This document shows, piece by piece, positions 18,001 to 27,411 of a stretch of DNA of 64,000 nucleotides. Position numbers and translations under genes: made by a program. This stretch comes from Streptomyces sp. NBC_01235 (lineage in GTDB: Bacteria > Actinomycetota > Actinomycetes > Streptomycetales > Streptomycetaceae): positions 7,192,001 through 7,256,000 of the forward strand of contig NZ_CP108513.1 in assembly GCF_035989285.1 (NCBI RefSeq). Direction: 5' to 3'. The notes below the pieces were generated by a model. That model was given only the letters and a program-made list of their open reading frames with translations. It was not told the DNA's origin and ran no database searches. Each line of letters begins with the position of its first letter. The first letter of the stretch is position 1.

Positions 18001-18980
18001 TGCCACAGCGCAACCCCATCCTGATCACCGGTGCCGCCGGCGCGGTCGGTGGTGTGAGCCGCACGATGGTCGACATGCTGCTCGAACAAGGGCACCCGGT
18101 GCGCGCGTTCGTGCGCCAGGACGACGAACGCGCCGCTGCGCTCCGCCAGGCAGGAGCCGAGGTCTTCGTCGGCGACCTGCTCGACATCGCCGACGTGACC
18201 GCCGCGTTGAATGGTGTCCGGCGCATCTACTTCAGCATGAGCCTGTCGCCGTACTACACCGACGCCGTCGGCCTGATGGCCGCGGCGGCGAGGGCTCAGG
18301 GCGACATCGAGGTCTTCGTCAACATCTCCGAGTACGAGCAGTCCTTCATGACGTTCGAGAGGATGACCGCGTCGGAGGAGGAACGGCGTGCCTGGCTCGG
18401 CGGGCTGATCACGCAGTGGTCGCCGCAGCAGCGGGCACACTGGGTCGCCGAGCGGATGCTGGAGTGGTCCTGCCTGCCGACGGTGAACATCCGGGCGGCC
18501 ATGTTCGTCGAGAACCCCCTGATGACCTGGCTGGCCCTGGGCCCGCTGAGCGAGGGTGAACTGCGCCTGCCCTTCGGCCCTCACCGGCTCGCGCCCATCG
18601 CGGGTTACGACGTGGCGGAACTGTGCGTGAAGATCCTGGCCGACCCGGAACCGCACATCTCGAAGTCCTACGAGCTCAACGGCCCGGAGCTGAAGGACAT
18701 GCACGGCTTCGCGGAGGACTTCTCGGCCGTGCTGGGACGCCCGGTCACCTACGTCCCCGTAGAGGTCGAGACCTGGAACGAGACCTACATCGACAGCGCC
18801 GACGCGCTGGCCGCGGTTCCGCACACCGTCGAGCACCTGAAGACCCTGACCCGGCTGATGGGCTGCGGAGGCTACCGCGGCGTCACCGACCAGCTGGAAA
18901 CCCTCCTCGGACGCCCGCCGAAGACCGTCCGCTGGGCATTGCGGAACCACCCGCTCATCCAGAAGCTGGCATCCGCCTGA
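18001..18980 (+). CDS. NmrA-like NAD(P)-binding protein
   Basis: 326 residues. The Rossmann motif ITGAAGAVG lies near 9-17, followed by VRAFVRQDDERAAALRQAGA and EVFVGDLLD, the NmrA/SDR-atypical pattern. The catalytic YxxxK of classical SDRs is missing, as usual for NmrA-like proteins, some of which sense redox state and some of which reduce quinones. The ATG start at 18001 lies 10 nt after AGAGGACAC. The frame is open far upstream (from 17661), but that part overlaps the hydrolase remnant. It is the last gene before the right island boundary. Confidence 0.8.
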
Positions 18981-19178
18981 GCCGCTGAATGATCCGGGCC
19001 CCCTCTCGCTCCCGGATTCCACCCTTTTGTGCGATGGCTCAAGGCAGGAGCGACCTGCTGTCGCTGGCTCATGTGCCTGATGTGGCCTGCGCGGAAGGCT
19101 CGCAGACTTCATACATGTGCGGGCGCTGTCGGGTACGTTTGGTGATCTTGACTCTTTGCGCACTTCGTCGTGGCGCCC

Positions 19179-19310
19179 GTGCTGGATCGGTGCTGGATGC
19201 GCGTGCATTTCCGCAGGTCAGAGCCTTATGGTGGAGTTCCGCTTCAACGTCTGAGCGGGTGAAGCAACACCACGTTGCCCACCTGGCATACGTGCAGGTC
19301 AAATGGGGTC
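19179..19310. other. Right boundary of genomic island (second ychF 3' end copy)
   Basis: Sequence 19231-19301 encodes VEFRFNV and a stop, then continues to TGCAGGTCAA, matching the true ychF end at 2884-2950 with scattered mismatches and a small length difference. Nothing upstream of the VEFRFNV codons resembles ychF. Before it, GTGCTGG occurs at 19179 and 19190, 11 bp apart as at the left end. It is best explained as the original or displaced ychF tail after insertion of the 2.9-19.2 kb segment. Confidence 0.55.
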
Positions 19311-19342
19311 GGCTCCTCCGGGAGTCGATCCCATTTGCCTGC
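19294..19342 (+). terminator. Hairpin after displaced ychF tail
   Basis: GCAGGTCAAATGGG pairs with CCCATTTGCCTGC (one bulged base), and the intervening GGCTCC/GGGAGTC can extend the stem. It lies about 40 bp after the duplicated ychF stop and corresponds in position to the hairpin at 2954. It would have been the ychF terminator before the insertion. Confidence 0.55.
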
Positions 19343-19623
19343 GACCGTCGTACGACCTCATCGTGGTCGGTGCCGGCGCGGGCGGCGGCACCGTTGCCGG
19401 AGTGCTCGCGGAAGCAGGGGCTCGGGCGCTGCTCGTCGAGCACTCACCGGCGTACCGGAACGAGGAGCCGCGGGGCGACCACCTCCACGGCAAGCGCGTG
19501 TCGGTCTACGCGGGCAACGCGGGTCCGGGAGCCGGGAACCCGAGGCTCTTCGAGCGCGCCGACGGCACCGTGGCGAGGCTGTGCGGTGAGTTCGGCGGGC
19601 AGGGCGGTGTCGTGGGTTTCTGA
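19303..19623 (+). pseudogene. GMC oxidoreductase N-terminal stub
   Basis: The frame contains SYDLIVVGAGAGGGTVAGVL, an FAD-binding Rossmann motif, then LLVEHSPAYRNEEPRGDHLH and GKRVSVYAG, matching the start of GMC-type oxidoreductases of about 500 residues. It stops after about 95 codons at 19623 and the next 200 bp contain no continuation. The catalytic C-terminal domain is absent. It lies directly outside the right island boundary. Confidence 0.65.
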
Positions 19624-19705
19624 CTCGGAGGAACCCGGGGCCCGGGTGCCGGGAGTGGCGCTCGGCTTACGCCTTGCGCGACCGCGGACTTGGTTGCAGG
19701 CGCCC

Positions 19706-19735
19706 CCACGCTCCGCTGCCCCCGCGCGGGGGACC
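19706..19735. repeat. Short interspersed palindromic repeat (diverged copy)
   Basis: On the minus strand this reads GGTCCCCCGCGCGGGGGCAG followed by CGGAGCGTGGGGGC, resembling the element at 52548-52586 with its GGTCCCCCCGC head and GAGCGTGGGGGA tail. It lies in the 200-bp gap between the GMC stub and the CHAT gene; nothing else is seen there. Confidence 0.4.
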
Positions 19736-19825
19736 CTCCATCGCCCCGCTCACCGGTGTTGACCAGGCGCCGCGGCTTTCCTGCCGCTTGATTCGCCGGA
19801 CAGGCCCCAGCCCCGTCAGAACCGG

Positions 19826-22800
19826 TCATATCCCGACGTGGATGTGCGCGGCCCACAGTCGGGGGTCGTCTGGCTTCGCGTCGCGTCCTGCCACCGTTGC
19901 GCGGTGCAGCGCGCGGGCCGCGCAGGCAGCCAGCGGCGGCCGGTTCCCGCCGGAGGTGAGCGCGGTGTAGAACGCGTCGGTCAGGGAGGCCGCCGCCTGG
20001 TCGTCCACGGGCCACAGGGTGCCGACGACGTTGGCGTATCCCGCGAGCAGGAACGCTGCGGTCAGGTGCAGCATCTCGTCGACACGGTTGGGGGGTGTGG
20101 TGGTGGTGCTGCACGCCGACAGGCAGGCGAGACCGCCGTGCAGCCGGAGGCCGGAAATCGCTCCGAGGGTCAGTGGGCTCGTCTCGTGATCCTGGAGGAT
20201 GAGGCGGCTGTCACGGGGACGGGTCCAGTCGCTCGCCGCGTGACAGGCGAAGTGCACCACTTCGTGCTGCGGCAACACGGCGAGAACGGCGTCTCGGAGC
20301 GCTTTCGGGCCTTTCAACACAAGGGCGTCGGGGATCAGCTCGATCAGCCGGCGGACCTCTTCGTGCACCGAGGGCAGTGGACGTGCCTTCGGTGTCTCGG
20401 GCATCGCGACGACGAGCGTGCGGTCGCGGCGGCCTCCGGGATGCGTGGCGCGGAGTTCGGCGTATGCCTGTCGCGCGTGGGCCAGCGCTCTGAGGGTCGG
20501 CGTGTATGACGAGACCACCCGGTCCATGACGGTCCGTGGTGTGCTCCCGTCGTTGTGTCGTGCGTCGTTGTGGTGGCCTGCCGCGTGCAACGGGAAGTAG
20601 GCCATCGCTCCGGTCGGACACCACCACAGGCGTGGAGGTTCGCCGTCGGCGGTCGGTTCGCATCGCTCTTCCAGGGCGGTGAGAACGGGACGCGCCACGG
20701 TGTCCCACAGCCAGGCGAGCACCTCTTGCGGTGCGTTCCGCGCACGTTGACGCTGTGCGAGCGTCGTGGCCGGGCCCGGGTTCCACAGCCGGTTCACCTC
20801 GCGTGGGATCACAGCCGGGTCGAGGTCGTGCAGGGGGATCACCAGCAGCCCGGAGCGGGTCACGGCAAGGGCATCGCACCGCGTGAAGGACGCGTTGATG
20901 TAGACCACAGGACCTTCGTCGGCCAGTGGGCGCAGCTCTTCCCAGGTGGGCGGGAGAAAGAAGCCCTCGAAGCCTGGCAGGGAGCGGATCGTCCGGAGCA
21001 GTTCGTCCCATTCCGCCCCGAGGTCGGCCCGCTCGGCCGCGATCCGCTGGCGATGGCCGCCGTCATGGTCCCGCGAGCCCTTCGCCGACGTCGTGATGCG
21101 CGCAAAGCCGGCGGGTGCGGCGCTGGCGCTGTCGAGGGCCCGTGCCCGGGCCCGCAGCCCGTCCAGGGCCTCGGCCAGCTCAGGGTGGTCGAGGCGCAGA
21201 CGAGCGAGATCGCCCCGGGCGTCGATGGCTTCTGCCATGAGGACGCCCCGGGTCTGTTCCAGAAGCTCCACAGCTCGCTCCGGCTTGCCCGCGTCGAGCG
21301 CGGCGGCAGCGGCGTCCGCGGCAAGGCCGGTGATCCGCCCGAGGTGGTGCTCGCGGTCCTCGCGCTCAAGGGACCTTGGCGCCAGGTGAACCAGGAGCGT
21401 CGCCGCGTACTCGTACGCCCTCAGTGCCTCGTCGGTCCTGCGGGCGGCTTGTGCGTATCGCCCCCACCGCGAAGCCGCGGCCAACCGGTCCATGGCAGAG
21501 GACGAGGGTGAGTCCGCGGCGCTGCGTAGGGCGCAGAAGGCCGCTTCCAGCAGGTCGTCATCAGGATCGCGCTGATGACGCCGCCAGAGAACGATGCCTC
21601 GTTCCCGCTGGAGGGCGGCATGAATGGGAGAGTCCCCGTCGGTCAGGAGGATTCCCTCAGCGGTCGCTCGGTCCGCCTCGTCGAGGAAGGAGAGGTCTCC
21701 CGTCTCGTCGTACTGGGCGATGCCGAGCTGGGCCAGATTGTGCAGGCCGACAGGGCGCGACCACCACGCGGCGCTCGCCGCCGCCTCGCGCAGCATCCGC
21801 GCGGCCTCTTCGCCGTGGGCGGGATCACGGGTGAGAGCGTGGTAGTTCCTGAGTGCCAGACCCAGTTGGTTGAGGTTCATCGGGCGGGTCACGTCGTCGG
21901 CGGGAGCCAGTTCGAGAGCTTTCCGGCTCGCGGCTATGGCGGTGGTGAGGGCGTCCCTGTCGTCCGTACGGAGGTGGAAGCGCAGCGCGACGTCGCCGAG
22001 TGCCGACTGGAGTTCCGCGCGCCAGTGGTCCTCGGGCGGGGAATTGTGGATGGCTCGCTCCAGGATCGCCACGCTCTCCTCCAGCGGTGCCAGATCCCCG
22101 GTCGTCTCGTGCAGAAGGGCCAAGGTGCTACTGAGATTGCTGACGTACAGAGAGTGGTCGACGTGCTCGGGACGAGAGGCCGCCACCGCCGCGCGCAGCC
22201 GCTGCACTGCCGTGTGCAGGTCAGCGGTGTCACCGGTCAGGCGAAAACTGTTCCTCGCCACCATTGCCAGGTTGTTCCAGGTCGGTGCGTCGTCCCGGTC
22301 GAGGCCGAGCGAGCGGAGGCCCGCGGCTTCCGCCTCCTTCAGCGCGGTCCTGTCGCCCGTGGCCGCGTACAGGTTGGTGAGGGACTTGCACAGGTTGCTC
22401 CAGGGGTGGGGGGTGAACACTCGCTGCTCGTCGGCGACCGAGGATCGGGCCGCGGCCACGGCATCCCTGAGGAAAGTGAGGTCGCCTGTTGTGTCGTACT
22501 GGGTGTGCAGGACGTAGCCCAGTCTGGCCAGGACATGGACCCGATGGTGGTGATGCTCCGGCAGCAACGAGGCGGCCTGCCGCGCGTGTTCCACGGCCTT
22601 CGCCAGTTGCCGTTCGTCGCGGCTGTGGAGGTAGGAGTCGTGCAGCGCGGTGGCCAGTCCTGACAGCGGGGCCGCCGTGTCCGGAATCGGCGAAGGGTGC
22701 CGGCCGAGCGCAAGCCGGTACATCTCGACCGCTTCGTCGAGGAGTTGCACCCGGCCGGTTGCGTCGTACCAGTCGTGAAGAATCGACGCGAGTACCGCGC

Positions 22801-24658
22801 CCACGGCCCTGGGCGTCCCGCCCGATGCCTCGGGCAGAGCCGCCCGGAGCGTTTCGGCCGCCTCGCGCAGACAGCCGGTTTCGTGCGACCAGGTGTACTG
22901 CACGTGGAGGGCTTCACCGAAGCGCATCACGCAGTCGTCGTACCAGGGGCCCCGAGTGCGCGTGCCGATGATCCGGCGCAGGTCCTCCGCGAGGTCTGTG
23001 ACAAGGTTCTGCGCGCCGAAGCGCTCATACGCGAAAAGGACGACCCGCGCGCGCGACGCCTGATGCTCCAACAGGTCGGGATCGTCGGCGGGGGAGAGCC
23101 GTGTGGCTTTGTAGGCAGCGGCGACGGCTTCCTCGAACATCGGCCGGTCACTGCTGAACGGGGCGAGGACAGCCGCGGCCCTCACACCGGACCACAGCTC
23201 CGCCGGACGCGCCGATGCCTGTTGCCGTACGAGCGACAGAAGTTCCCGGGTCGTCGCCGTCGCCTCCTCCAGGGCGGCGCTCTCCCCGGTTTCCTCGAGG
23301 AGCAGGTGCAGGCTGCCGCACAGAGCCCCCAACCACCCTGGGCGGGCCGGATGTCCGAGTGGTGTCCCAGCCAGGACTTCCCGGCACAGTCCACTGGTGC
23401 GCCGGAGCAGTTCCGGTGTCGCACCCCTGCGCTCTGCGGAGTTCCGCAGCAGATCGTGGAGGACCTGTCGGCCGCGCAGCCCGGTGGCCGAGTCCACATC
23501 GGTCACGCGTACGGACTGCTCGGCCGTCGCCACTGCCTCGTCGAGCAGTTCGGGGGAGTCGGTGAGGAGATACAGCTCGGCCAGGACGCCAGCGAGATCC
23601 GTGACATCCGCAGGAGCGCTCGCGGCTTCGGGACCGGTGATGCTCAGGATGCGCCGCAGCAGCGCTGCCCTTTCCCACAGTGAAGCCTCGGTGGGTTCCA
23701 CGTGCCCCAGCACCACCAGCAGGTCCCGCATGGTTCCTACGCCCGGCTCACCGTCCGGAAGGTCGCGCACCAGCCCCCGACTGATCCCGACGGCTTCGGC
23801 CAACGCTGCCGAATCGCTTGCCAGGTCGTGTCTGAGCAGCAAACAGACGACCAGATTGTGCAGACCGACGAAGCGCGCCGGATGGTCGTCCCCCCGCAGG
23901 GCGACCACTTCCCGGAAAGCCGTTTCGGCCTCGTCCAGCAGCGGGAGGTCCCCTGCTGCCAGGGCCGCCTGATACGACGTCACACCCAGGTTCGTCAGCG
24001 TATGGGCCCGCCCCACACTGTCCGTGCTCTTCACCGCGGCTACGGCCGCGCGGCGTCGGGCCAGCACCCTCGTGAGACCTACCTCTGCCGTCAACTCGTC
24101 CAGTGCCGCGAGCTGATCGGCAGTGTGCGAGATGAACTGCGCTCGCCCCGGTGCGTCTTCCGGCAGAGCCTCATACGCGTGTTCCAGCAACTCCACGCAA
24201 TTCCGCAATGCGTCGAGGTCACCGGTCTCCTCGTGCACGGACAGCAGCAGTTCGGCCCTGTGGCGCCACAGCGCGTAATCTCCCGGCGGGCGGTAGGCGC
24301 GGCGCAATTGATCCCGGAGTCCGGGTGGAAGCGTCGCCGCGGCACTCCGGTGGACGGGACGCAGCAGGTCCAGCGCGAAGAGCCGCTCGGCGCCGGGCTT
24401 CCAGGTTCTGCGGGCGGCGTGCCGATACCAGAGGAGCACGCCCACCGCGCGTCGTACCTCGAGGTCACCGCCCAGCGCGTCCCCGGCGAGGCGCAGCAGC
24501 TCCTGCGCCTCGCGGCGCGCACGGCGCGAGAACAGTGCCGCACGGTCGTGCGTCCCCTCCCAGCGGCGCGCACGGTCTTCTACGGCGGCCAGCAGCATCC
24601 GCCGTCGAGCGGACTCGGTGGGCCCGCCCGCGGCGGTGTCCGTGTGTGCGTCCGTCAC
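19826..24658 (-). CDS. TPR-repeat CHAT-domain protein (putative caspase-like protease)
   Basis: About 1610 residues. The first 1200 or so are helical tetratricopeptide-like repeats rich in Ala/Leu, with recurring patterns such as AxxRRxVALxxxxxPxxxxxLxNL. The C-terminal 300 form a CHAT domain with the His of HFACHA near 1470 and the Cys of LSACST near 1514, the caspase-like dyad, and a closing GTLWPVDDQAAASLTDAFY. CHAT proteins are caspase-related proteases; several act in antiphage or stress-induced cell death. The GTG start at 24658 has GGGGGGAG upstream; the longer start at 24751 lacks one. It is divergent from a zinc-ribbon-like protein and a membrane protein, possible partners or substrates. 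The domain call is firm; the defence role is inferred. Confidence 0.88.
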   Translation of the reverse strand: MTDAHTDTAAGGPTESARRRMLLAAVEDRARRWEGTHDRAALFSRRARREAQELLRLAGDALGGDLEVRRAVGVLLWYRHAARRTWKPGAERLFALDLLRPVHRSAAATLPPGLRDQLRRAYRPPGDYALWRHRAELLLSVHEETGDLDALRNCVELLEHAYEALPEDAPGRAQFISHTADQLAALDELTAEVGLTRVLARRRAAVAAVKSTDSVGRAHTLTNLGVTSYQAALAAGDLPLLDEAETAFREVVALRGDDHPARFVGLHNLVVCLLLRHDLASDSAALAEAVGISRGLVRDLPDGEPGVGTMRDLLVVLGHVEPTEASLWERAALLRRILSITGPEAASAPADVTDLAGVLAELYLLTDSPELLDEAVATAEQSVRVTDVDSATGLRGRQVLHDLLRNSAERRGATPELLRRTSGLCREVLAGTPLGHPARPGWLGALCGSLHLLLEETGESAALEEATATTRELLSLVRQQASARPAELWSGVRAAAVLAPFSSDRPMFEEAVAAAYKATRLSPADDPDLLEHQASRARVVLFAYERFGAQNLVTDLAEDLRRIIGTRTRGPWYDDCVMRFGEALHVQYTWSHETGCLREAAETLRAALPEASGGTPRAVGAVLASILHDWYDATGRVQLLDEAVEMYRLALGRHPSPIPDTAAPLSGLATALHDSYLHSRDERQLAKAVEHARQAASLLPEHHHHRVHVLARLGYVLHTQYDTTGDLTFLRDAVAAARSSVADEQRVFTPHPWSNLCKSLTNLYAATGDRTALKEAEAAGLRSLGLDRDDAPTWNNLAMVARNSFRLTGDTADLHTAVQRLRAAVAASRPEHVDHSLYVSNLSSTLALLHETTGDLAPLEESVAILERAIHNSPPEDHWRAELQSALGDVALRFHLRTDDRDALTTAIAASRKALELAPADDVTRPMNLNQLGLALRNYHALTRDPAHGEEAARMLREAAASAAWWSRPVGLHNLAQLGIAQYDETGDLSFLDEADRATAEGILLTDGDSPIHAALQRERGIVLWRRHQRDPDDDLLEAAFCALRSAADSPSSSAMDRLAAASRWGRYAQAARRTDEALRAYEYAATLLVHLAPRSLEREDREHHLGRITGLAADAAAAALDAGKPERAVELLEQTRGVLMAEAIDARGDLARLRLDHPELAEALDGLRARARALDSASAAPAGFARITTSAKGSRDHDGGHRQRIAAERADLGAEWDELLRTIRSLPGFEGFFLPPTWEELRPLADEGPVVYINASFTRCDALAVTRSGLLVIPLHDLDPAVIPREVNRLWNPGPATTLAQRQRARNAPQEVLAWLWDTVARPVLTALEERCEPTADGEPPRLWWCPTGAMAYFPLHAAGHHNDARHNDGSTPRTVMDRVVSSYTPTLRALAHARQAYAELRATHPGGRRDRTLVVAMPETPKARPLPSVHEEVRRLIELIPDALVLKGPKALRDAVLAVLPQHEVVHFACHAASDWTRPRDSRLILQDHETSPLTLGAISGLRLHGGLACLSACSTTTTPPNRVDEMLHLTAAFLLAGYANVVGTLWPVDDQAAASLTDAFYTALTSGGNRPPLAACAARALHRATVAGRDAKPDDPRLWAAHIHVGI

Positions 24659-24846
24659 GCCACTCCCCCCGTAACTCACGGCGTGATGTGAAGTGTTGAG
24701 CAGAATGCCCCGGTCCGCCCCGCCGGGACAAGGGCGCTCGCCGCTCGCCACGTACTCGAAATGCGCCCTTCGTGCGCCCTTCCCGATGAGTGGCTGGGAT
24801 CCCAGGATGTATGGCTTGTTGCCGGAATCCGGTGTAGGGGGGACTC

Positions 24847-25338
24847 TTGACGGACCAGCAGATCGCGGGCGGGACCGAGGGCGCCTGGCGTGCCTCGTCC
24901 CCGGCGCAGGGGCCGCTGCCGGACCTGGACGACTTCCTTGAGCCGCAGTCGGACCAGGAGGGTGACCTCGCGGCGATGCGGTGTCGCCTGGACTTTTCGT
25001 CGGACGTCACCGCCGACGCCGTGGCGGAGTTCCTCGACGTCCTTCTCGAACGTCACCCGGATGTGACGCGCTGGTCCGTGGCCGTCGCGGGCACCACGAT
25101 CGGCACGACTTCCCGCCGGCATCTCGAGCGGCTGCTGGACGTGCGGACACGAAGCGACGGTTCTCTGGGAGACGCCGAACAGGCGCGGTTGCCCAGCGAG
25201 TCCGCCCAGTACGAGCCGCTCCGGTTCGTCTGTGCCACCGAGGGCTGCGCGAGCCGTGTCTGGCGCACCCACCTGGACGTTCGTGACCCACCCCGCTGTG
25301 CCGAGCCGGGCCACGGGGAGTTGAGGTTGGTGACCTGA
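24847..25338 (+). CDS. Small protein with C-terminal zinc-ribbon-like cysteines
   Basis: 163 residues starting at TTG, which follows a GGGGGG run at the right distance. The middle (DFSSDVTADAVAEFLDVLLE, RHPDVTRWSVAVAGT) looks like a small alpha/beta domain. The end holds FVCATEGCASRVWRTHLD and CAEPGHGELRLV, a C-x4-C ... C-x4-H arrangement that could bind zinc. No family is recognised. Only 1 bp separates its stop from the start of the membrane protein, so the two form an operon, divergent from the CHAT gene. It could be an adaptor or cleavage substrate of that protease, but this is guesswork from position. Confidence 0.65.
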   Translation: MTDQQIAGGTEGAWRASSPAQGPLPDLDDFLEPQSDQEGDLAAMRCRLDFSSDVTADAVAEFLDVLLERHPDVTRWSVAVAGTTIGTTSRRHLERLLDVRTRSDGSLGDAEQARLPSESAQYEPLRFVCATEGCASRVWRTHLDVRDPPRCAEPGHGELRLVT

Positions 25339-25339
25339 C

Positions 25340-26266
25340 ATGGGGTCCATGGCCCAGCCCATCACGGCCGTTCTCACCGGACGCTTCTTCGTGACCGGTT
25401 TCCTGCCGGTCTTCCTCGTCGCGGGCTACGTATGGCTGCTCATCTCGGCAGGCGCCGCCTCCGGGAGGCCGGACTTCACCGCGGCCTGGCACCATGCGTC
25501 GTCGCTCACGATCGCCCAGATCATGCTCGCCCTCGTGGGTGTGATCCTCGTGGCGGTACTGCTCACACCCTTGCAGGCCGGGACCATGCGCCTGCTGCAG
25601 GGGCAACTGCCGAAGCCGCTTGTCGAGGCCGGCCGGGCGTGGCAGCGACACCTCAGGACACGGCAGCAGGCCGCGCTCGGGCGGCTCCTCGCTGCCTCCG
25701 ACGACCCCGATCACGCGTCCGTCCAACGGGCCGGCAGGCTCAGCGCCAGGCTGCTGCGGCGCTATCCCGCGGAACCGCGTGAACTCGGACCGACCGCGCT
25801 CGGCAACACCCTGGCGGCCATGGAGGACTCGGCCGGGAGCCAGTACGGCTATGACGCCGTCGTGGCCTGGCCCAGGCTCTATCCGGTACTGGACCCCGCC
25901 ACTCGGGCGATCGTGGACGACCGGAGAACCGCCCTCGACGCCTGCGCGCGTCTGTGCACCGCCTTCGCCGTCGCCGCGCTCGTCTCGCTCGGACTGCTCG
26001 CGGACGACGGCCCATGGCTCACGCTGGTCCTGGTCCCATCGGGTCTGGCGTGGCTCAGCTATGCCTCCGCCATCCGGTCGGCGGAGGCATACGCCCTTGC
26101 CGTCGAGGTCGCCTTCGACCTGAACCGCTTCGCCCTCTACGAGGCACTGCATCTGCCGCTGCCGGAGAACGCGGCTGCGGAACGCGAGTTGAACCGAAGG
26201 CTGTGCCTGCAATGGCGGCAGGGCGTCCCCGCGGATTTCACTTACCGCCCGCCCGGCTCGCCCTGA
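25340..26266 (+). CDS. Membrane protein of unknown function in CHAT locus
   Basis: 308 residues with two N-terminal membrane segments (about 14-36, RFFVTGFLPVFLVAGYVWLL, and about 57-78, IAQIMLALVGVILVAVLLTP), a cytoplasmic helical region of about 110 residues, and a second hydrophobic pair at about 210-240. No enzymatic motif was seen. The ATG overlaps the region of the preceding stop, indicating tight coupling with the zinc-ribbon-like protein. In other conflict systems, small membrane proteins serve as pore-forming effectors activated by proteases. Whether that applies here is unknown. Confidence 0.65.
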   Translation: MGSMAQPITAVLTGRFFVTGFLPVFLVAGYVWLLISAGAASGRPDFTAAWHHASSLTIAQIMLALVGVILVAVLLTPLQAGTMRLLQGQLPKPLVEAGRAWQRHLRTRQQAALGRLLAASDDPDHASVQRAGRLSARLLRRYPAEPRELGPTALGNTLAAMEDSAGSQYGYDAVVAWPRLYPVLDPATRAIVDDRRTALDACARLCTAFAVAALVSLGLLADDGPWLTLVLVPSGLAWLSYASAIRSAEAYALAVEVAFDLNRFALYEALHLPLPENAAAERELNRRLCLQWRQGVPADFTYRPPGSP

Positions 26267-26439
26267 ACCCCCTGGCGTGCTCGATCCGCGGGGGCGGCAG
26301 ACGCGGGCGGGCTCAGGAGGCGTCGAACGCCAAGCGCCGGATGTTCTCCGGGGGGAGGGCGTCGTGGAGCGACGGCCTCCTGCGCGAGGGGCCGTGGCTC
26401 GCCGCCAGGCCGTTCGCTCCTTCGCTCCTTCGCTCCTGC

Positions 26440-27411
26440 TCATCCCCCGATGTCGTATTCCCAGCACTCCTCGATGCCCGCCCCGCGCAACAGTTCGCGC
26501 GCGAGGGCGGTGCGGGGTGTCAGGTTTTCCGGGGGTTCCGGGGGCTCCGGGGGGAAGAGGAAGGCCGCGATGTCGCCGCTGTGGGCCACCTGGAGGCCGA
26601 GGGCGCCGCAGGTGCGGGCCGTGGTGAGGAGGCGGTCGAGGGCCGGGACCGGGAGGTGCCGCTGGTTGAGGAGCGCGCTCTGGGTTGCCACCCTGCCGAG
26701 CAGGGCCGCGTCCTGGGTGTGGAGGGAACGGCGGAGCAGGACCCGCAGGCGGTCGAAGCGGGCGATCTCCGTGCTGTCGTAGCGGGGCGCGGGGAGGGCG
26801 AGGGTGTCCACGCCGTGGCCGCCGGTGGCCGTGGTGTCGTTGGCGCGGGAGCCGAAGCCCAGGACGCGCAGGGGTGGCAGACGGCGGCCGAAGTCCTCGA
26901 TCACCGTGCCCTCGCGCTGCGCGAACAGCACCGCGGTCTCCTCGAACATCAGTGCGTCGGAGGCGGTCTCCGCGCGCACCGCGAGCCGGGCAGTCTCCCG
27001 TGCCGTCAGGGGAGCGCCGAACGCGTCCCGCACGGCCCGGACCGCTGCCAGGACGTCGCTGGTGGAGGAGCCGAAACCACGGCCCAGGGGAGCGTCCCCG
27101 GTCAGTTCAAGATGGCCGCCCATCCCCAAGTACAGGTCTTCCAAGGCAAGTTCGGCCGCCCGGCGCGCCTTCTCCTTCCACGGCGGGGAGACGGTGACCT
27201 CGCCGCCGGGGACCGCAGTGAAGGTCGCCCGGGTCGTGTGGAGCGGGCAGGGGAGCGTGACCAGGGCGCGCACGGGCACGCCTGCCGGGCCGGTGAACGC
27301 GCCCTGCACGAGCTCGCCGTGGTGGACGGGGGCCGTTCCCGTACCGGTGCCGGTAGCGGTACTGGTGCCCGTGCCCGTGCCTGTGCCCCTGTCCGTGTCC
27401 GTCGCCGACAC
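26440..27411 (-). CDS. GHMP-family kinase (PduX-like)
   Basis: About 323 residues. GHMP kinase features are APVHHGELVQGAF near residue 22, the ATP loop PLGRGFGSSTSDVLA near 95 and a C-terminal glycine loop (GALGLQVAHSGDIAAFLF). HGELVQG is characteristic of the PduX/L-threonine kinase-like branch, which makes O-phosphothreonine for cobamide side chains, so a small-molecule kinase is likely but the substrate is uncertain. The GTG at 27411 has GGAGG 6 nt upstream; the other GTG just before it is too close. The N-terminus is a Gly-Thr repeat encoded by hexanucleotide repeats at 27340-27400. Three TTCGCTCC units follow the stop. Confidence 0.75.
   Translation of the reverse strand: MSATDTDRGTGTGTGTSTATGTGTGTAPVHHGELVQGAFTGPAGVPVRALVTLPCPLHTTRATFTAVPGGEVTVSPPWKEKARRAAELALEDLYLGMGGHLELTGDAPLGRGFGSSTSDVLAAVRAVRDAFGAPLTARETARLAVRAETASDALMFEETAVLFAQREGTVIEDFGRRLPPLRVLGFGSRANDTTATGGHGVDTLALPAPRYDSTEIARFDRLRVLLRRSLHTQDAALLGRVATQSALLNQRHLPVPALDRLLTTARTCGALGLQVAHSGDIAAFLFPPEPPEPPENLTPRTALARELLRGAGIEECWEYDIGG

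Noticed and set aside
26405..26440. Three TTCGCTCC units after the GHMP kinase as a regulatory site
   Set aside because: Short simple repeat with no palindrome or promoter context.
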